Made by a program: the position numbers and the translations under genes. A model generated the notes under the pieces. The model was not told the origin of the DNA and made no database searches. It worked only from the letters and a program-made list of their open reading frames with translations. Source: an uncultured Solirubrobacteraceae bacterium (GTDB lineage Bacteria; Actinomycetota; Thermoleophilia; Solirubrobacterales; Solirubrobacteraceae). Taken from it: a stretch of DNA of 6,330 bases. The DNA lies in contig CATPBV010000257.1 in assembly GCA_955652345.1 (NCBI GenBank), positions 1 to 6,330 of the forward strand, in the 5' to 3' direction. This document shows, in pieces, positions 1 to 6,130 of the stretch (the stretch's first letter is position 1; every line of letters begins with the position of its first letter).

Positions 1-1
1 G

Positions 2-1660
2 CTCGCCGAGCGCGACCCGAGGGCCCTACTCAGCGACGCCGCCAAGCTCGCGGAGCGCTTCGGCGACGAGGCGTACTTCGCCGCCCTCTGCATCCGCAGC
101 GGCATGGTCGGCCCTCAGCTTCCCCACAGGGTCGCCCAGGCGTTCTGGGGCATCGAGCGATACGGCCTGATGGGAGGCGCGATTCACGCCGCCGCGATTC
201 GCCACGGCGACCGCGCGGCGCTGATCGACGAACGCGGCGCGGTGAGCTATAGGGAGCTCGACGAGCGCTCGAACGCGCTCGCGAACGCGTGGCAGTCGCA
301 CGGCCTGAAGGCGGGCGGTGGGGTTGCCGTGCTCGCTCGCAACCACCGGGGTTTCGTCGACGCCGTCTTCGCGGCGGCCAAGAGCGGCGCGCGGATCGTC
401 CTGCTGAACACGTCGTTCGCCGGCCCGCAGATCCGGGAGGTGGCTAGCCGCGAGGGAACCGACCTGCTGGTATACGACGAGGAGTACGCCGATGCTCTGG
501 AGGGAGTGGACCCGCCGCACGGGCGGTGGCGCGCGTGGGCCGACGAGCGCGGCGACGACACTCTGGACGCGCTGATCGCTCGCGGTGACGAGAAGGCTCC
601 CCCCCGCCCAGGGACGCCCCCGCGGATCACGATCCTCACCAGCGGAACCACCGGAACACCGAAGGGAGCGCCGCGTTCGGACCCTCGCTCGCTGGCGATG
701 ATCGGTGGGCTTCTCAGCAAGGTCCCGTTTCGTGCCCGGGAGGTCACCGAGCTGTCGGTCCCGATGTTCCACGCGCTCGGACTAATGCAGGCGATGGCCG
801 GACTCGCGCTCGGGTCGACGCTGGTTGTGAGCCGCCGATTCGAACCCGAGGCGACGCTCGCGAGCATCGAGGAGCATCGCGCCACCGCGCTGGTCGTGGT
901 GCCGGTGATGCTGCGGCGGATCCTCGAGCTGGAGGATGGCGCACTAGCGCAGCACGACCTCAGCTCGCTACGCATCATCTTCGTCAGCGGCTCCGCGCTC
1001 GGCGCCGATCTGGCGACCCGCGCGATCGAGCGCTTCGGCCCCGTCGTCTACAACCTCTATGGCTCCACCGAGGTCGCGTACGCGACGATCGCCACCCCTG
1101 ACGACCTGATGGCGGAGCCCGGCTCGGTCGGCAAGGTCGTCCGCGGCTCGGTCGTGAAGATCCTCGACGAGCGCGGCAAGGAGGTCCCTCCGGGCATTTC
1201 CGGCCGCATCTTCGTCGGGAACCTGATGCAGTTCGAGGGCTACACCGGGGGCGGCACCAAGGAGCAGATCGCCGGGCTGATGGCCTCGGGCGACGTCGGC
1301 CACTTCGATCGCGACGGTCGCCTATTCATCGATGGCCGCGACGACGAGATGATCGTCTCCGGAGGCGAGAACGTGTTCCCGGCCGAGGTCGAAGAGTTCC
1401 TTGCGGCCCATCCCGCGATCGAGGAGGCGGCCGCGATCGGCGTCGAGGACGAGCAGTTCGGTCAGCGCCTGAAGGCGTTCGTGGTGGTGCGCGACGGCGA
1501 GTCGCTGACGGAGGACGACGTCAGGCAGTACGTGCGCGAGAACCTCGCGCGCTACAAGGTCCCGCGCGAGGTCTCGTTCGTCGACTTTCTGCCGCGCAAC
1601 CAGACCGGCAAGGTGCTCAAGCGCGAGCTCGCCGAGCCCGAGACCGGGCAGGCGCGGTGA
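2..1660 (+). CDS. AMP-forming acyl-CoA synthetase (FadD-like), probably 5'-partial
   Basis: ANL-superfamily ligase that activates a carboxylic acid with ATP to an acyl-adenylate and transfers it to CoA; cytoplasmic. The frame is open from the first bases, so the true start may lie upstream; ATG 104 is the first Met in view (518 aa from there, 552 residues visible). Numbering from the codon at base 2: phosphate-binding loop TSGTTGTPKG at 213-222; MFHALG with His257; adenylate-binding YGSTE at 353-357; SGD with ribose-binding Asp431; hinge-region GRDDEMIVSGGENVFPAEVE with Arg446; catalytic C-terminal NQTGK with Lys537. All core motifs are intact. The helical stretch before Met 104 (IRSGMVGPQLPHR and beyond) reads like the N-terminal extension of some actinobacterial long-chain FadD proteins, which favours an upstream start. 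Substrate chain length cannot be read from the sequence. It precedes the flavoenzyme gene by 13 bases and probably shares its transcript. Confidence 0.93.
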   Translation, partial: LAERDPRALLSDAAKLAERFGDEAYFAALCIRSGMVGPQLPHRVAQAFWGIERYGLMGGAIHAAAIRHGDRAALIDERGAVSYRELDERSNALANAWQSHGLKAGGGVAVLARNHRGFVDAVFAAAKSGARIVLLNTSFAGPQIREVASREGTDLLVYDEEYADALEGVDPPHGRWRAWADERGDDTLDALIARGDEKAPPRPGTPPRITILTSGTTGTPKGAPRSDPRSLAMIGGLLSKVPFRAREVTELSVPMFHALGLMQAMAGLALGSTLVVSRRFEPEATLASIEEHRATALVVVPVMLRRILELEDGALAQHDLSSLRIIFVSGSALGADLATRAIERFGPVVYNLYGSTEVAYATIATPDDLMAEPGSVGKVVRGSVVKILDERGKEVPPGISGRIFVGNLMQFEGYTGGGTKEQIAGLMASGDVGHFDRDGRLFIDGRDDEMIVSGGENVFPAEVEEFLAAHPAIEEAAAIGVEDEQFGQRLKAFVVVRDGESLTEDDVRQYVRENLARYKVPREVSFVDFLPRNQTGKVLKRELAEPETGQAR

Positions 1661-1670
1661 GCGCTCACCG
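1655..1670. repeat. 16-bp perfect palindrome at the ligase stop codon
   Basis: CGGTGAGCGCTCACCG reads the same on both strands. It contains the TGA stop of the acyl-CoA synthetase (1658-1660) and ends three bases before the ATG of the next gene. It could be an operator-like site, or a structure over the weak GGTGAG ribosome binding region of the flavoenzyme gene. A palindrome of this length can also arise by chance in GC-rich DNA, so any function is a guess. Confidence 0.35.
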
Positions 1671-1673
1671 GCG

Positions 1674-2876
1674 ATGAGCGACCCGCATTCGTCCGGAGCG
1701 GACGCGCCCGCGGTCCCGCCGCCGTTCGCCGCCTATCAGGCGGAGATCTTCCTGCGCGGGATGGCCGGGGAGCGACCGCCGCATCCATTCGCGATCGCAG
1801 AGCTCGAGCGGATGCTCGAGCGCACCGCTGAGCCTCGCGCGGCCGCCTACGTCCTCGGGGGCGCCGGCACGGAGGACACGATGCGCGCCAACGAGGCCGC
1901 GTTCCGGCGCTGGCGGATCGTTCCTCGCATCCTCTGCGATGTCGCCGAGCGCGATCTATCGGTGGCGGCGCTCGGGACGCCGATGCCGGCGCCAGTCGTG
2001 CTGGCTCCGATCGGAGCACAGACGATCGTTCATCCCGAAGGCGAGCTGGCGGTGGCGCGCGCGGCCGCGGCGGCGGGGCTGGTGATGTCGCTCAGCACGG
2101 TCTCCAGCAGCACGCTCGAGGAGGTCGCCAAGGCCGGCTCCGGACCGAAGTGGTTTCAGCTCTATTGGCCGCGCAACCACGAGCTCGCCGCGAGCCTGAT
2201 CTCGCGGGCGCAGCGCGCGGGGTATCAGGCGGTGCTCGTGACCGTCGATGCCTTCCAGCTCGGCTGGCGGCCCCGGGATCTCCAGACGGCGTGGCAGCCG
2301 TTCCTGGAGGGCATCGGGATCGCCAACTACCTGTCCGATCCGGTGTTCCGATCGCTGCTCGAGCGCCCGCACGAGGAGGATCTGCAGGCGGCCGTCGGCC
2401 AGTTCGTGTTCCAGTTCTCAAACCCGGAGCTGACCTGGCACGACCTCGAGCGTCTGCGGGAGATGACGACCCTCCCGATCGGCTTGAAGGGAGTGCTTCA
2501 CCCCGATGACGCCCGGACGGCGCGTGAGCACGGGATCGATGCGGTGGTGGTCTCGAACCACGGCGGGCGCCAGGTGGACGGAACGCTTGCCTCGCTCGAC
2601 GCTCTGCCGGCTGTGCTCGACGCCGTCGGAGACGATGTCGAGGTTCTGCTCGACAGCGGCGTTCGTTCGGGGGCCGACGTCGTCAAGGCGATTGCGCTTG
2701 GCGCGCGCGCCGTCCTGCTCGGCCGGCCCTACCTGTGGGGCCTCGCCGCGGGGGGAGAGTCCGGAGTGCTCCAAGTCCTGCGAGGGATCCTCGCCGAGCT
2801 CGACCTGACGATCGCCTTCACCGGCCACACCCGCGCGGACACGCTCGACGCGGGAGTGCTGGTTCGAGAGGGCTGA
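1674..2876 (+). CDS. FMN-dependent alpha-hydroxy acid oxidase, lactate 2-monooxygenase type
   Basis: A 400-aa member of the alpha-hydroxy acid oxidase TIM-barrel family (lactate 2-monooxygenase, glycolate oxidase, L-lactate dehydrogenase LldD). FMN oxidises the alpha carbon of a 2-hydroxy acid. In the lactate 2-monooxygenase branch the 2-oxo acid reacts with the bound peroxide, giving a carboxylate one carbon shorter plus CO2 and water. Visible hallmarks: AYVLGGAG with Tyr59; APIG with Gly114; FQLYWP with Tyr164; TVDAF with Asp192; GWRPRDL at 197-203, also found in the mycobacterial monooxygenase; GLKG with Lys272; SNHGGRQ with catalytic His296 and substrate-binding Arg299; FMN-phosphate motifs DSGVRSG (from 327) and GRPYLWG (from 350). 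The layout and the N-terminal FAAYQAEIFLRGMAG match that enzyme better than glycolate oxidase. ATG 1674 was chosen because the N-terminus aligns with the family; its ribosome binding site is weak. Substrate could be lactate or a longer 2-hydroxy acid. Confidence 0.92.
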   Translation: MSDPHSSGADAPAVPPPFAAYQAEIFLRGMAGERPPHPFAIAELERMLERTAEPRAAAYVLGGAGTEDTMRANEAAFRRWRIVPRILCDVAERDLSVAALGTPMPAPVVLAPIGAQTIVHPEGELAVARAAAAAGLVMSLSTVSSSTLEEVAKAGSGPKWFQLYWPRNHELAASLISRAQRAGYQAVLVTVDAFQLGWRPRDLQTAWQPFLEGIGIANYLSDPVFRSLLERPHEEDLQAAVGQFVFQFSNPELTWHDLERLREMTTLPIGLKGVLHPDDARTAREHGIDAVVVSNHGGRQVDGTLASLDALPAVLDAVGDDVEVLLDSGVRSGADVVKAIALGARAVLLGRPYLWGLAAGGESGVLQVLRGILAELDLTIAFTGHTRADTLDAGVLVREG

Positions 2877-2892
2877 GGGCAGTTCGCGGCCT

Positions 2893-2899
2893 GGAGAAG
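2893..2899 (+). promoter_or_regulatory. Ribosome binding site that sets the small-gene start
   Basis: GGAGAAG lies six to seven bases before GTG 2903. It supports a GTG start here rather than the upstream ATG at 2735, which lies deep inside the flavoenzyme gene. Confidence 0.55.
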
Positions 2900-2902
2900 T
2901 GG

Positions 2903-3181
2903 GTGGTGCGCGCCGCGCTCGGGACGGTGGCGGTCGTGGCGGCGGCGGTGGTCGTCTCGTTCATCGCCGCCGGGCCCCGGTCGCGCCACGGGTGCATCGC
3001 CGCAACCGTTCCGTATTCCCTCGGTGGACAGCAGCTGGACCAGTGCGGTTCAGCTGCGCGCGCGACCTGCCGGGCTGTCGGTAGCTCGACCGGGTTCAGC
3101 GGTGCCGCCGGCGACGCCGTCGCGTCGGCGTGCCGGAAGGCGGGTCTGCCCGTCGGTTCCAGTTCCCGCTACGGTCCGTGA
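2903..3181 (+). CDS. Small membrane-anchored or secreted four-cysteine protein, unknown family
   Basis: I do not recognise this 92-aa protein. From GTG 2903 it starts with a basic residue (Arg3), followed by one hydrophobic segment at about residues 4-23 (Ala/Val-rich, ending VVVSFIAA). This reads as a signal peptide or N-terminal anchor. A small polar domain of about 65 residues follows, rich in Gly, Ser and Ala, with cysteines at 31, 48, 56 and 77. The even number fits two disulfides outside the membrane. There is no lipobox, because the first Cys follows PRSRHG. GTG 2906 is an alternative start. The gene sits 26 bases after the flavoenzyme stop and 26 bases before the PLP-enzyme ATG, so it probably shares the operon. 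Support is the ribosome binding site, the signal-like N-terminus and the snug fit between genes; homology is unchecked. Confidence 0.62.
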   Translation: MVRAALGTVAVVAAAVVVSFIAAGPRSRHGCIAATVPYSLGGQQLDQCGSAARATCRAVGSSTGFSGAAGDAVASACRKAGLPVGSSSRYGP

Positions 3182-3191
3182 CCGCCCACCC

Positions 3192-3199
3192 GAAGGAGG
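3192..3199 (+). promoter_or_regulatory. Strong Shine-Dalgarno for the PLP enzyme
   Basis: GAAGGAGG ends eight bases before ATG 3208 and is the best ribosome binding site in the window. It decides the start of the downstream gene against the in-frame ATG at 3130, which would lie inside the preceding small gene and has no such site. Confidence 0.85.
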
Positions 3200-3207
3200 C
3201 CCGGCAT

Positions 3208-4323
3208 ATGACCCAACCGACCAGCGCAGCGGCCCCCGACCCTACGACGTTTCGCGCACAGTTCCCGGTGTTCGAACGGCTCTCGTACATGAACGCCGGG
3301 ACCGAGGGCCCGATCCCGCGGCGCGCGGTGGAGGCGGTGAACCTCCGGATCACCTACGAGGCCGAGCAGGGGCGCTGTGGCAAGCCCTATTTCGACGAGC
3401 TGATGGAGCTGGCATCCCGGCTGCGCGCGGGCTATGCCGAGGTCCTCGGATGTGCGGCGGAGGAAGTCGCCCTGACCGGATCGACCACCGACGGCGTCAA
3501 CACCGTGATCGCGGGCCTCGATCTGGGTCCCGGTGACGAGGTCCTGACGAGCGACGAGGAGCATCCCGGCTTGCTGGCTCCCCTCGGCCGGGCACGCCGG
3601 CGGCAGGGCATCTCCGTGCGCATCGCACCGTTCGCGCGGATCGCCGAGGAGGTCACGAGCTCCACGCGGCTCGTGGCGTGCTCCCACGTCTCCTGGGTCG
3701 GGGGGAAGGTCGTCGACGCCGCCGCACTTCGCGCGACCGGCGTCCCGTTCCTGCTCGACGGCGCGCAGGGTCTCGGCGCGGTGCCGGTGGATGTGTCCGC
3801 GCTGGGATGCGACTACTACGCGGCGTCGGGCCAGAAATGGCTGTGCGGACCCGAGGGGAGCGGGTGCCTGTTTGTCCGCGCCGACCGGCTCGAAGAGCTG
3901 CTCGTCCCGTGGCCCGGATATGGCTCGCTGGCCGATCCCGAGCAGGCGCTCGAGTTCGAGGTGGCGGTGGGGGTGGGTCGGCTCGACCACGGCTTCCCGA
4001 TTGCGATGCGGAGCGCCTGGGCGCTGGCTTCGCTTGCAGCGTTCGGCGAGGCCGGCTGGGACTGGGTGCACCAGCGTGCGGCTTCGCTCGCGGCGTCGCT
4101 GGCGAGCCGGCTGGATGAGCGAGGGCTCGAGGTCCAGCCCCGGGGTCGCTCGACGCTGATCTCTTGGAGGGCCGATGATGCGCCCGCGGAGGTCGAACGG
4201 CTGGCCGCCGAGCAGGTTGTCGTGCGCAGCATCCCGGCGCTCGGGCTGATTCGAGCATCGGTCGGCGCTTGGACCTCCGAAGCGGAGATCGAGCGCCTCG
4301 TCGAGCTTGCGGCCGCGGCGTAG
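3208..4323 (+). CDS. Class V aminotransferase-fold PLP enzyme (cysteine desulfurase/isopenicillin-N-epimerase-like)
   Basis: A 371-aa fold-type I PLP-dependent enzyme. Visible features: YMNAGTEGPIPRRAV near residues 28-42, the substrate-entry segment at the N-terminus; GSTTDGVN at 91-98, binding the cofactor phosphate; EEHPG with His119, in the position of the ring-stacking His; SHVSWVGG with His160; LLDGAQGLGAVPVDV with Asp184 contacting the pyridine nitrogen and Gln187; SGQKWLCGPEGSGCLFV with Lys210 as the Schiff-base lysine; C-terminal IRASVGAWTSEAEIERLV with an Arg suited to substrate carboxylate binding. The family includes cysteine desulfurases, isopenicillin-N epimerase-like proteins, kynureninases and serine-type transaminases. 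I see no convincing active-site Cys loop of a IscS/SufS desulfurase, so the reaction is left open. ATG 3208 was chosen for its strong ribosome binding site. It is the last gene of the plus-strand group. Confidence 0.9.
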   Translation: MTQPTSAAAPDPTTFRAQFPVFERLSYMNAGTEGPIPRRAVEAVNLRITYEAEQGRCGKPYFDELMELASRLRAGYAEVLGCAAEEVALTGSTTDGVNTVIAGLDLGPGDEVLTSDEEHPGLLAPLGRARRRQGISVRIAPFARIAEEVTSSTRLVACSHVSWVGGKVVDAAALRATGVPFLLDGAQGLGAVPVDVSALGCDYYAASGQKWLCGPEGSGCLFVRADRLEELLVPWPGYGSLADPEQALEFEVAVGVGRLDHGFPIAMRSAWALASLAAFGEAGWDWVHQRAASLAASLASRLDERGLEVQPRGRSTLISWRADDAPAEVERLAAEQVVVRSIPALGLIRASVGAWTSEAEIERLVELAAAA

Positions 4324-4337
4324 CGTTCGCCCGCCGC
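4315..4337. terminator. Weak hairpin between convergent genes
   Basis: GCGGCG at 4315-4320 and CGCCGC at 4332-4337 can pair around an 11-base loop that contains the TAG stop of the PLP gene. The site lies just before the converging fdhD stop, where a bidirectional terminator would be expected. There is no T-run and the stem is short, so support is weak. Confidence 0.25.
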
Positions 4338-4341
4338 TGCC

Positions 4342-5094
4342 TCAGCCCTCGGTGATCCGCTCCGGGTGGGTGTAGACGTTCATCCGCCCCCGGCGCGCAA
4401 AGCCGCACAGCGTGATCCCGCGATCCTCGGCCAGCGAGATCGCCAGTGAGCTGGGGGCGCCGACGCCGACCAGGATCGGCGCGCCCGCCACGGCGGCCTT
4501 CTGCACGAGCTCGAACGAAAGGCGACCGCTCACGCACAGGATTCGCCCGTGCAGGGGAACGAGCCCGTCGAGCAGCGCGCGCCCCACGACCTTGTCCATC
4601 GCGTTGTGACGGCCCACGTCCTCGCGGGTCAGCAGCAGCTTGCCCTCCCGGTCGAACAGGCCCGTCGCATGGAGTCCGCCGGTCCGCTCGAACGCCGGCT
4701 GCTCGAGGCGCTCCGGCAACCCGGCGACAAGCGATCGGGCGACCGTGGGCCCATCGCCGATCGGAGCGCTGTGCACCGCGACCTCCTCGAGCGCCCCTTT
4801 CCCGCAGACCCCGCACGAGGAGGTCGTGTAGAACCGGCGGGCGCCGGGATCGCGAGTCAGCGGCCCGGACACCCGCACGGTGTTGGCCGCGAGGTCCTCG
4901 GTAAGGCCAACCTCGCGCGGCCCCTCGATCAGCCCCTCTCCGAACAGAAACCCGAGGGCCAGCTCCTCATCATGCCCGGGGGTGCGCATCGTCACCGCCA
5001 GGGGCTCGTCGTCGACCCGGATCTCGAGCGGCTCCTCGACGGCGACGGTGTCCTCGCCGCCGTCGTGCTCCACCCTCGCGTAGGGCGTGCTCAT
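4342..5094 (-). CDS. fdhD: Formate dehydrogenase accessory sulfurtransferase FdhD
   Basis: A 250-aa cytoplasmic protein of the FdhD family, which transfers sulfur from a cysteine desulfurase to the bis-MGD molybdenum/tungsten cofactor needed by formate dehydrogenase. Diagnostic stretches: EEPLEIRVDDEPLAVTMRTPG near 20-40; ELALGFLFGEGLI at 44-56; SSCGVCGKG with the CxxC cysteines Cys94 and Cys97; GGLHATGLFD from 139; REDVGRHNAMDKVVG at 157-171; SGRLSFELVQKA at 189-200; GAPSSLA at 212-218; C-terminal GFARRGRMNVYTHPERI. Length is typical and all conserved blocks are intact. ATG 5094 is chosen over upstream in-frame starts because it overlaps the stop of the preceding hydrolase gene as ATGA and puts the conserved N-terminus directly after it. 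No formate dehydrogenase gene is in view, so its client enzyme must lie elsewhere. Confidence 0.96.
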   Translation of the reverse strand: MSTPYARVEHDGGEDTVAVEEPLEIRVDDEPLAVTMRTPGHDEELALGFLFGEGLIEGPREVGLTEDLAANTVRVSGPLTRDPGARRFYTTSSCGVCGKGALEEVAVHSAPIGDGPTVARSLVAGLPERLEQPAFERTGGLHATGLFDREGKLLLTREDVGRHNAMDKVVGRALLDGLVPLHGRILCVSGRLSFELVQKAAVAGAPILVGVGAPSSLAISLAEDRGITLCGFARRGRMNVYTHPERITEG

Positions 5095-5768
5095 CCCCCG
5101 GCGCGGGCGATTGCGTCGTCCATGGGGGCGGCCGGCTCCCGAACCGGCGGTCCGTGTCCGACCACCAGGATCGCCGGATCGAGCGCGCGAAGCGCGCGGG
5201 CTGACTCGACGGCCTTGCGCTTGTCCCAGGTCGCCAGAACGGCCCACGGAAACCGCCAGTGCGGCTGGCTCGAGACAGTCACCCGGCCGACCGTCGTGAA
5301 CGCGTCGCCGGCGATCAGGGTACGGTCGCGAGTGTCGAGAAACGCGACGTGCCCGGGGCTATGCCCGGGGCTCGGGACGACCTCGAGGCTTCCGATCCGA
5401 TCCCCAGCGGCAAGAAGCACGTCCGGCTTCGCCTGGAGTCTTGGCCAGCCGCCAGGGACTTTCGCCTGCGCCCCGTTCTCCCCGGCGAGGATCCGGGCGT
5501 CGAGCTCGGGCACGAGTAGCTGGACGGAGTCGCCAAGCCGCTGCCTGAGCTGATCGACCGAGCCGGCGTGATCGGTGTGCCCATGGGTGAGCGCGATCCG
5601 GCGGATGCTGCCGCCCGCCCGCTGGGCCGTCTCGATCAGCGCGTCGCCGCCGCGCTGGAAGGTGGTGTCGATCAGCGTGAATCCGTCCGGCTCGCGGACG
5701 AGGAAGGCGTTCACGAACCGAACGCGGTTCAGCTGGAGCAGGTTCTGGGTGACGGCCGTGGGGTTCAT
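5091..5768 (-). CDS. MBL-fold metallo-hydrolase (glyoxalase II/lactonase-like)
   Basis: A 225-aa metallo-beta-lactamase-fold protein binding two metal ions, without signal peptide, so probably cytoplasmic. Metal ligands visible: THGHTDHAGS with His62, His64, Asp66 and His67; PSPGHSPGH with His136; AGDAF with Asp155, the bridging aspartate; VVGHG with His205. The start NAFLVREPDGFTLIDTTF is the usual first beta-strands of stand-alone hydrolases of this type. Members include glyoxalase II-like thioesterases, acyl-homoserine lactonases and many uncharacterised hydrolases; the substrate cannot be assigned. ATG 5768 fits the family start, though no clear ribosome binding site precedes it. Its TGA overlaps the fdhD ATG, so the two are co-translated. 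A role linked to cofactor sulfuration or formate metabolism is only suggested by that pairing. Confidence 0.9.
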   Translation of the reverse strand: MNPTAVTQNLLQLNRVRFVNAFLVREPDGFTLIDTTFQRGGDALIETAQRAGGSIRRIALTHGHTDHAGSVDQLRQRLGDSVQLLVPELDARILAGENGAQAKVPGGWPRLQAKPDVLLAAGDRIGSLEVVPSPGHSPGHVAFLDTRDRTLIAGDAFTTVGRVTVSSQPHWRFPWAVLATWDKRKAVESARALRALDPAILVVGHGPPVREPAAPMDDAIARAGG

Positions 5769-5879
5769 GCGCTGCTGTCACGAAGGCACGCGGGCGCGTA
5801 GCACCTCGCAGACGGGGCACCAGCACTCAAGCGTACGACCCGAGGGCTGCCCCCGCGGTCGAGCGGCCCTTAACCAGGA

Positions 5880-5905
5880 CGGGGACCCGTCTCTCAGGGT
5901 CCCCG
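5880..5905. other. 9-bp perfect hairpin in the hydrolase leader
   Basis: CGGGGACCC (5880-5888) and GGGTCCCCG (5897-5905) pair perfectly around the 8-base loop GTCTCTCA. Neither strand has a T-run after it, so it is not a classic intrinsic terminator. It lies about 110 bases upstream of the hydrolase start and would be in that gene's 5' leader if transcription begins near the tRNA. Confidence 0.6.
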
Positions 5906-5923
5906 CCACTGATCCCCACACGT

Positions 5924-5948
5924 CGCGCCCACGGCCGGGTTGGGCGCG
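5924..5948. other. 8-bp perfect hairpin next to the previous one
   Basis: CGCGCCCA (5924-5931) and TGGGCGCG (5941-5948) pair perfectly around the 9-base loop CGGCCGGGT. It stands 18 bases from the previous hairpin. No T-run follows on either strand. Confidence 0.55.
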
Positions 5949-6028
5949 TCACAGGGGACGATTGAGTCGCCCGAACTAACTCGGCAACCTCACGAAAGTT
6001 GCGCCCGGCGAGGACAAAACCTCCTTGC

Positions 6029-6034
6029 CATACT
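6029..6034 (+). promoter_or_regulatory. Possible -10 element of tRNA-Asp
   Basis: CATACT resembles the bacterial -10 box (TANNNT) and lies 18 bases before the first tRNA base, which would give a short 5' leader. No good -35 hexamer is found at the usual 16-18 base spacing; TTGCGC at 5999-6004 is too far away. A tentative call. Confidence 0.25.
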
Positions 6035-6052
6035 TGAGACCCCCACATCAAG

Positions 6053-6126
<74 letters not shown>

Positions 6127-6130
6127 TAAG

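Larger units (their letters stand above)
5769..6052. other. Intergenic region between hydrolase and tRNA-Asp
   Basis: No convincing gene is seen in these 284 bases. The longest frame on the minus strand (5827-6051) has many A/T third positions, unlike the real genes nearby, and no start codon suitably placed after its AAGGAGG-like site. The region holds two perfect hairpins (5880-5905 and 5924-5948) and a shorter inverted repeat, GCAAC at 5984-5988 with GTTGC at 5998-6002. It must contain the promoter of the minus-strand hydrolase-fdhD pair and that of the plus-strand tRNA, as the two are divergent. Confidence 0.6.

Noticed and set aside
3130..3207. 26-residue N-terminal extension of the PLP enzyme from ATG 3130
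   Set aside because: It overlaps the small upstream gene and lacks a ribosome binding site, whereas ATG 3208 has GAAGGAGG at ideal spacing and begins close to the conserved family start.
3208..4323. Assigning the PLP enzyme as the sulfur donor (IscS/SufS) for FdhD
   Set aside because: It is tempting because FdhD takes sulfur from a desulfurase, but the gene is on the other strand and I see no clear catalytic Cys loop, so the function is left general.
3653..4816. Long minus-strand frame of 387 codons across the PLP gene and fdhD
   Set aside because: It lies antisense to the PLP enzyme and out of frame with fdhD. Its translation is Arg/Pro/Ala-rich low-complexity, typical of shadow frames in GC-rich DNA.
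4549..5553. Long plus-strand frame of 334 codons opposite fdhD and the hydrolase
   Set aside because: It is antisense to two well-supported genes with intact catalytic motifs, and shows no domain or ribosome binding site.
5827..6051. Minus-strand 74-codon frame upstream of the hydrolase
   Set aside because: Many A/T third positions compared with the real genes, a start hugging the tRNA edge with no ribosome binding site before it, and two strong hairpins inside it. The AAGGAGG at 6026-6020 has no start codon at proper spacing.
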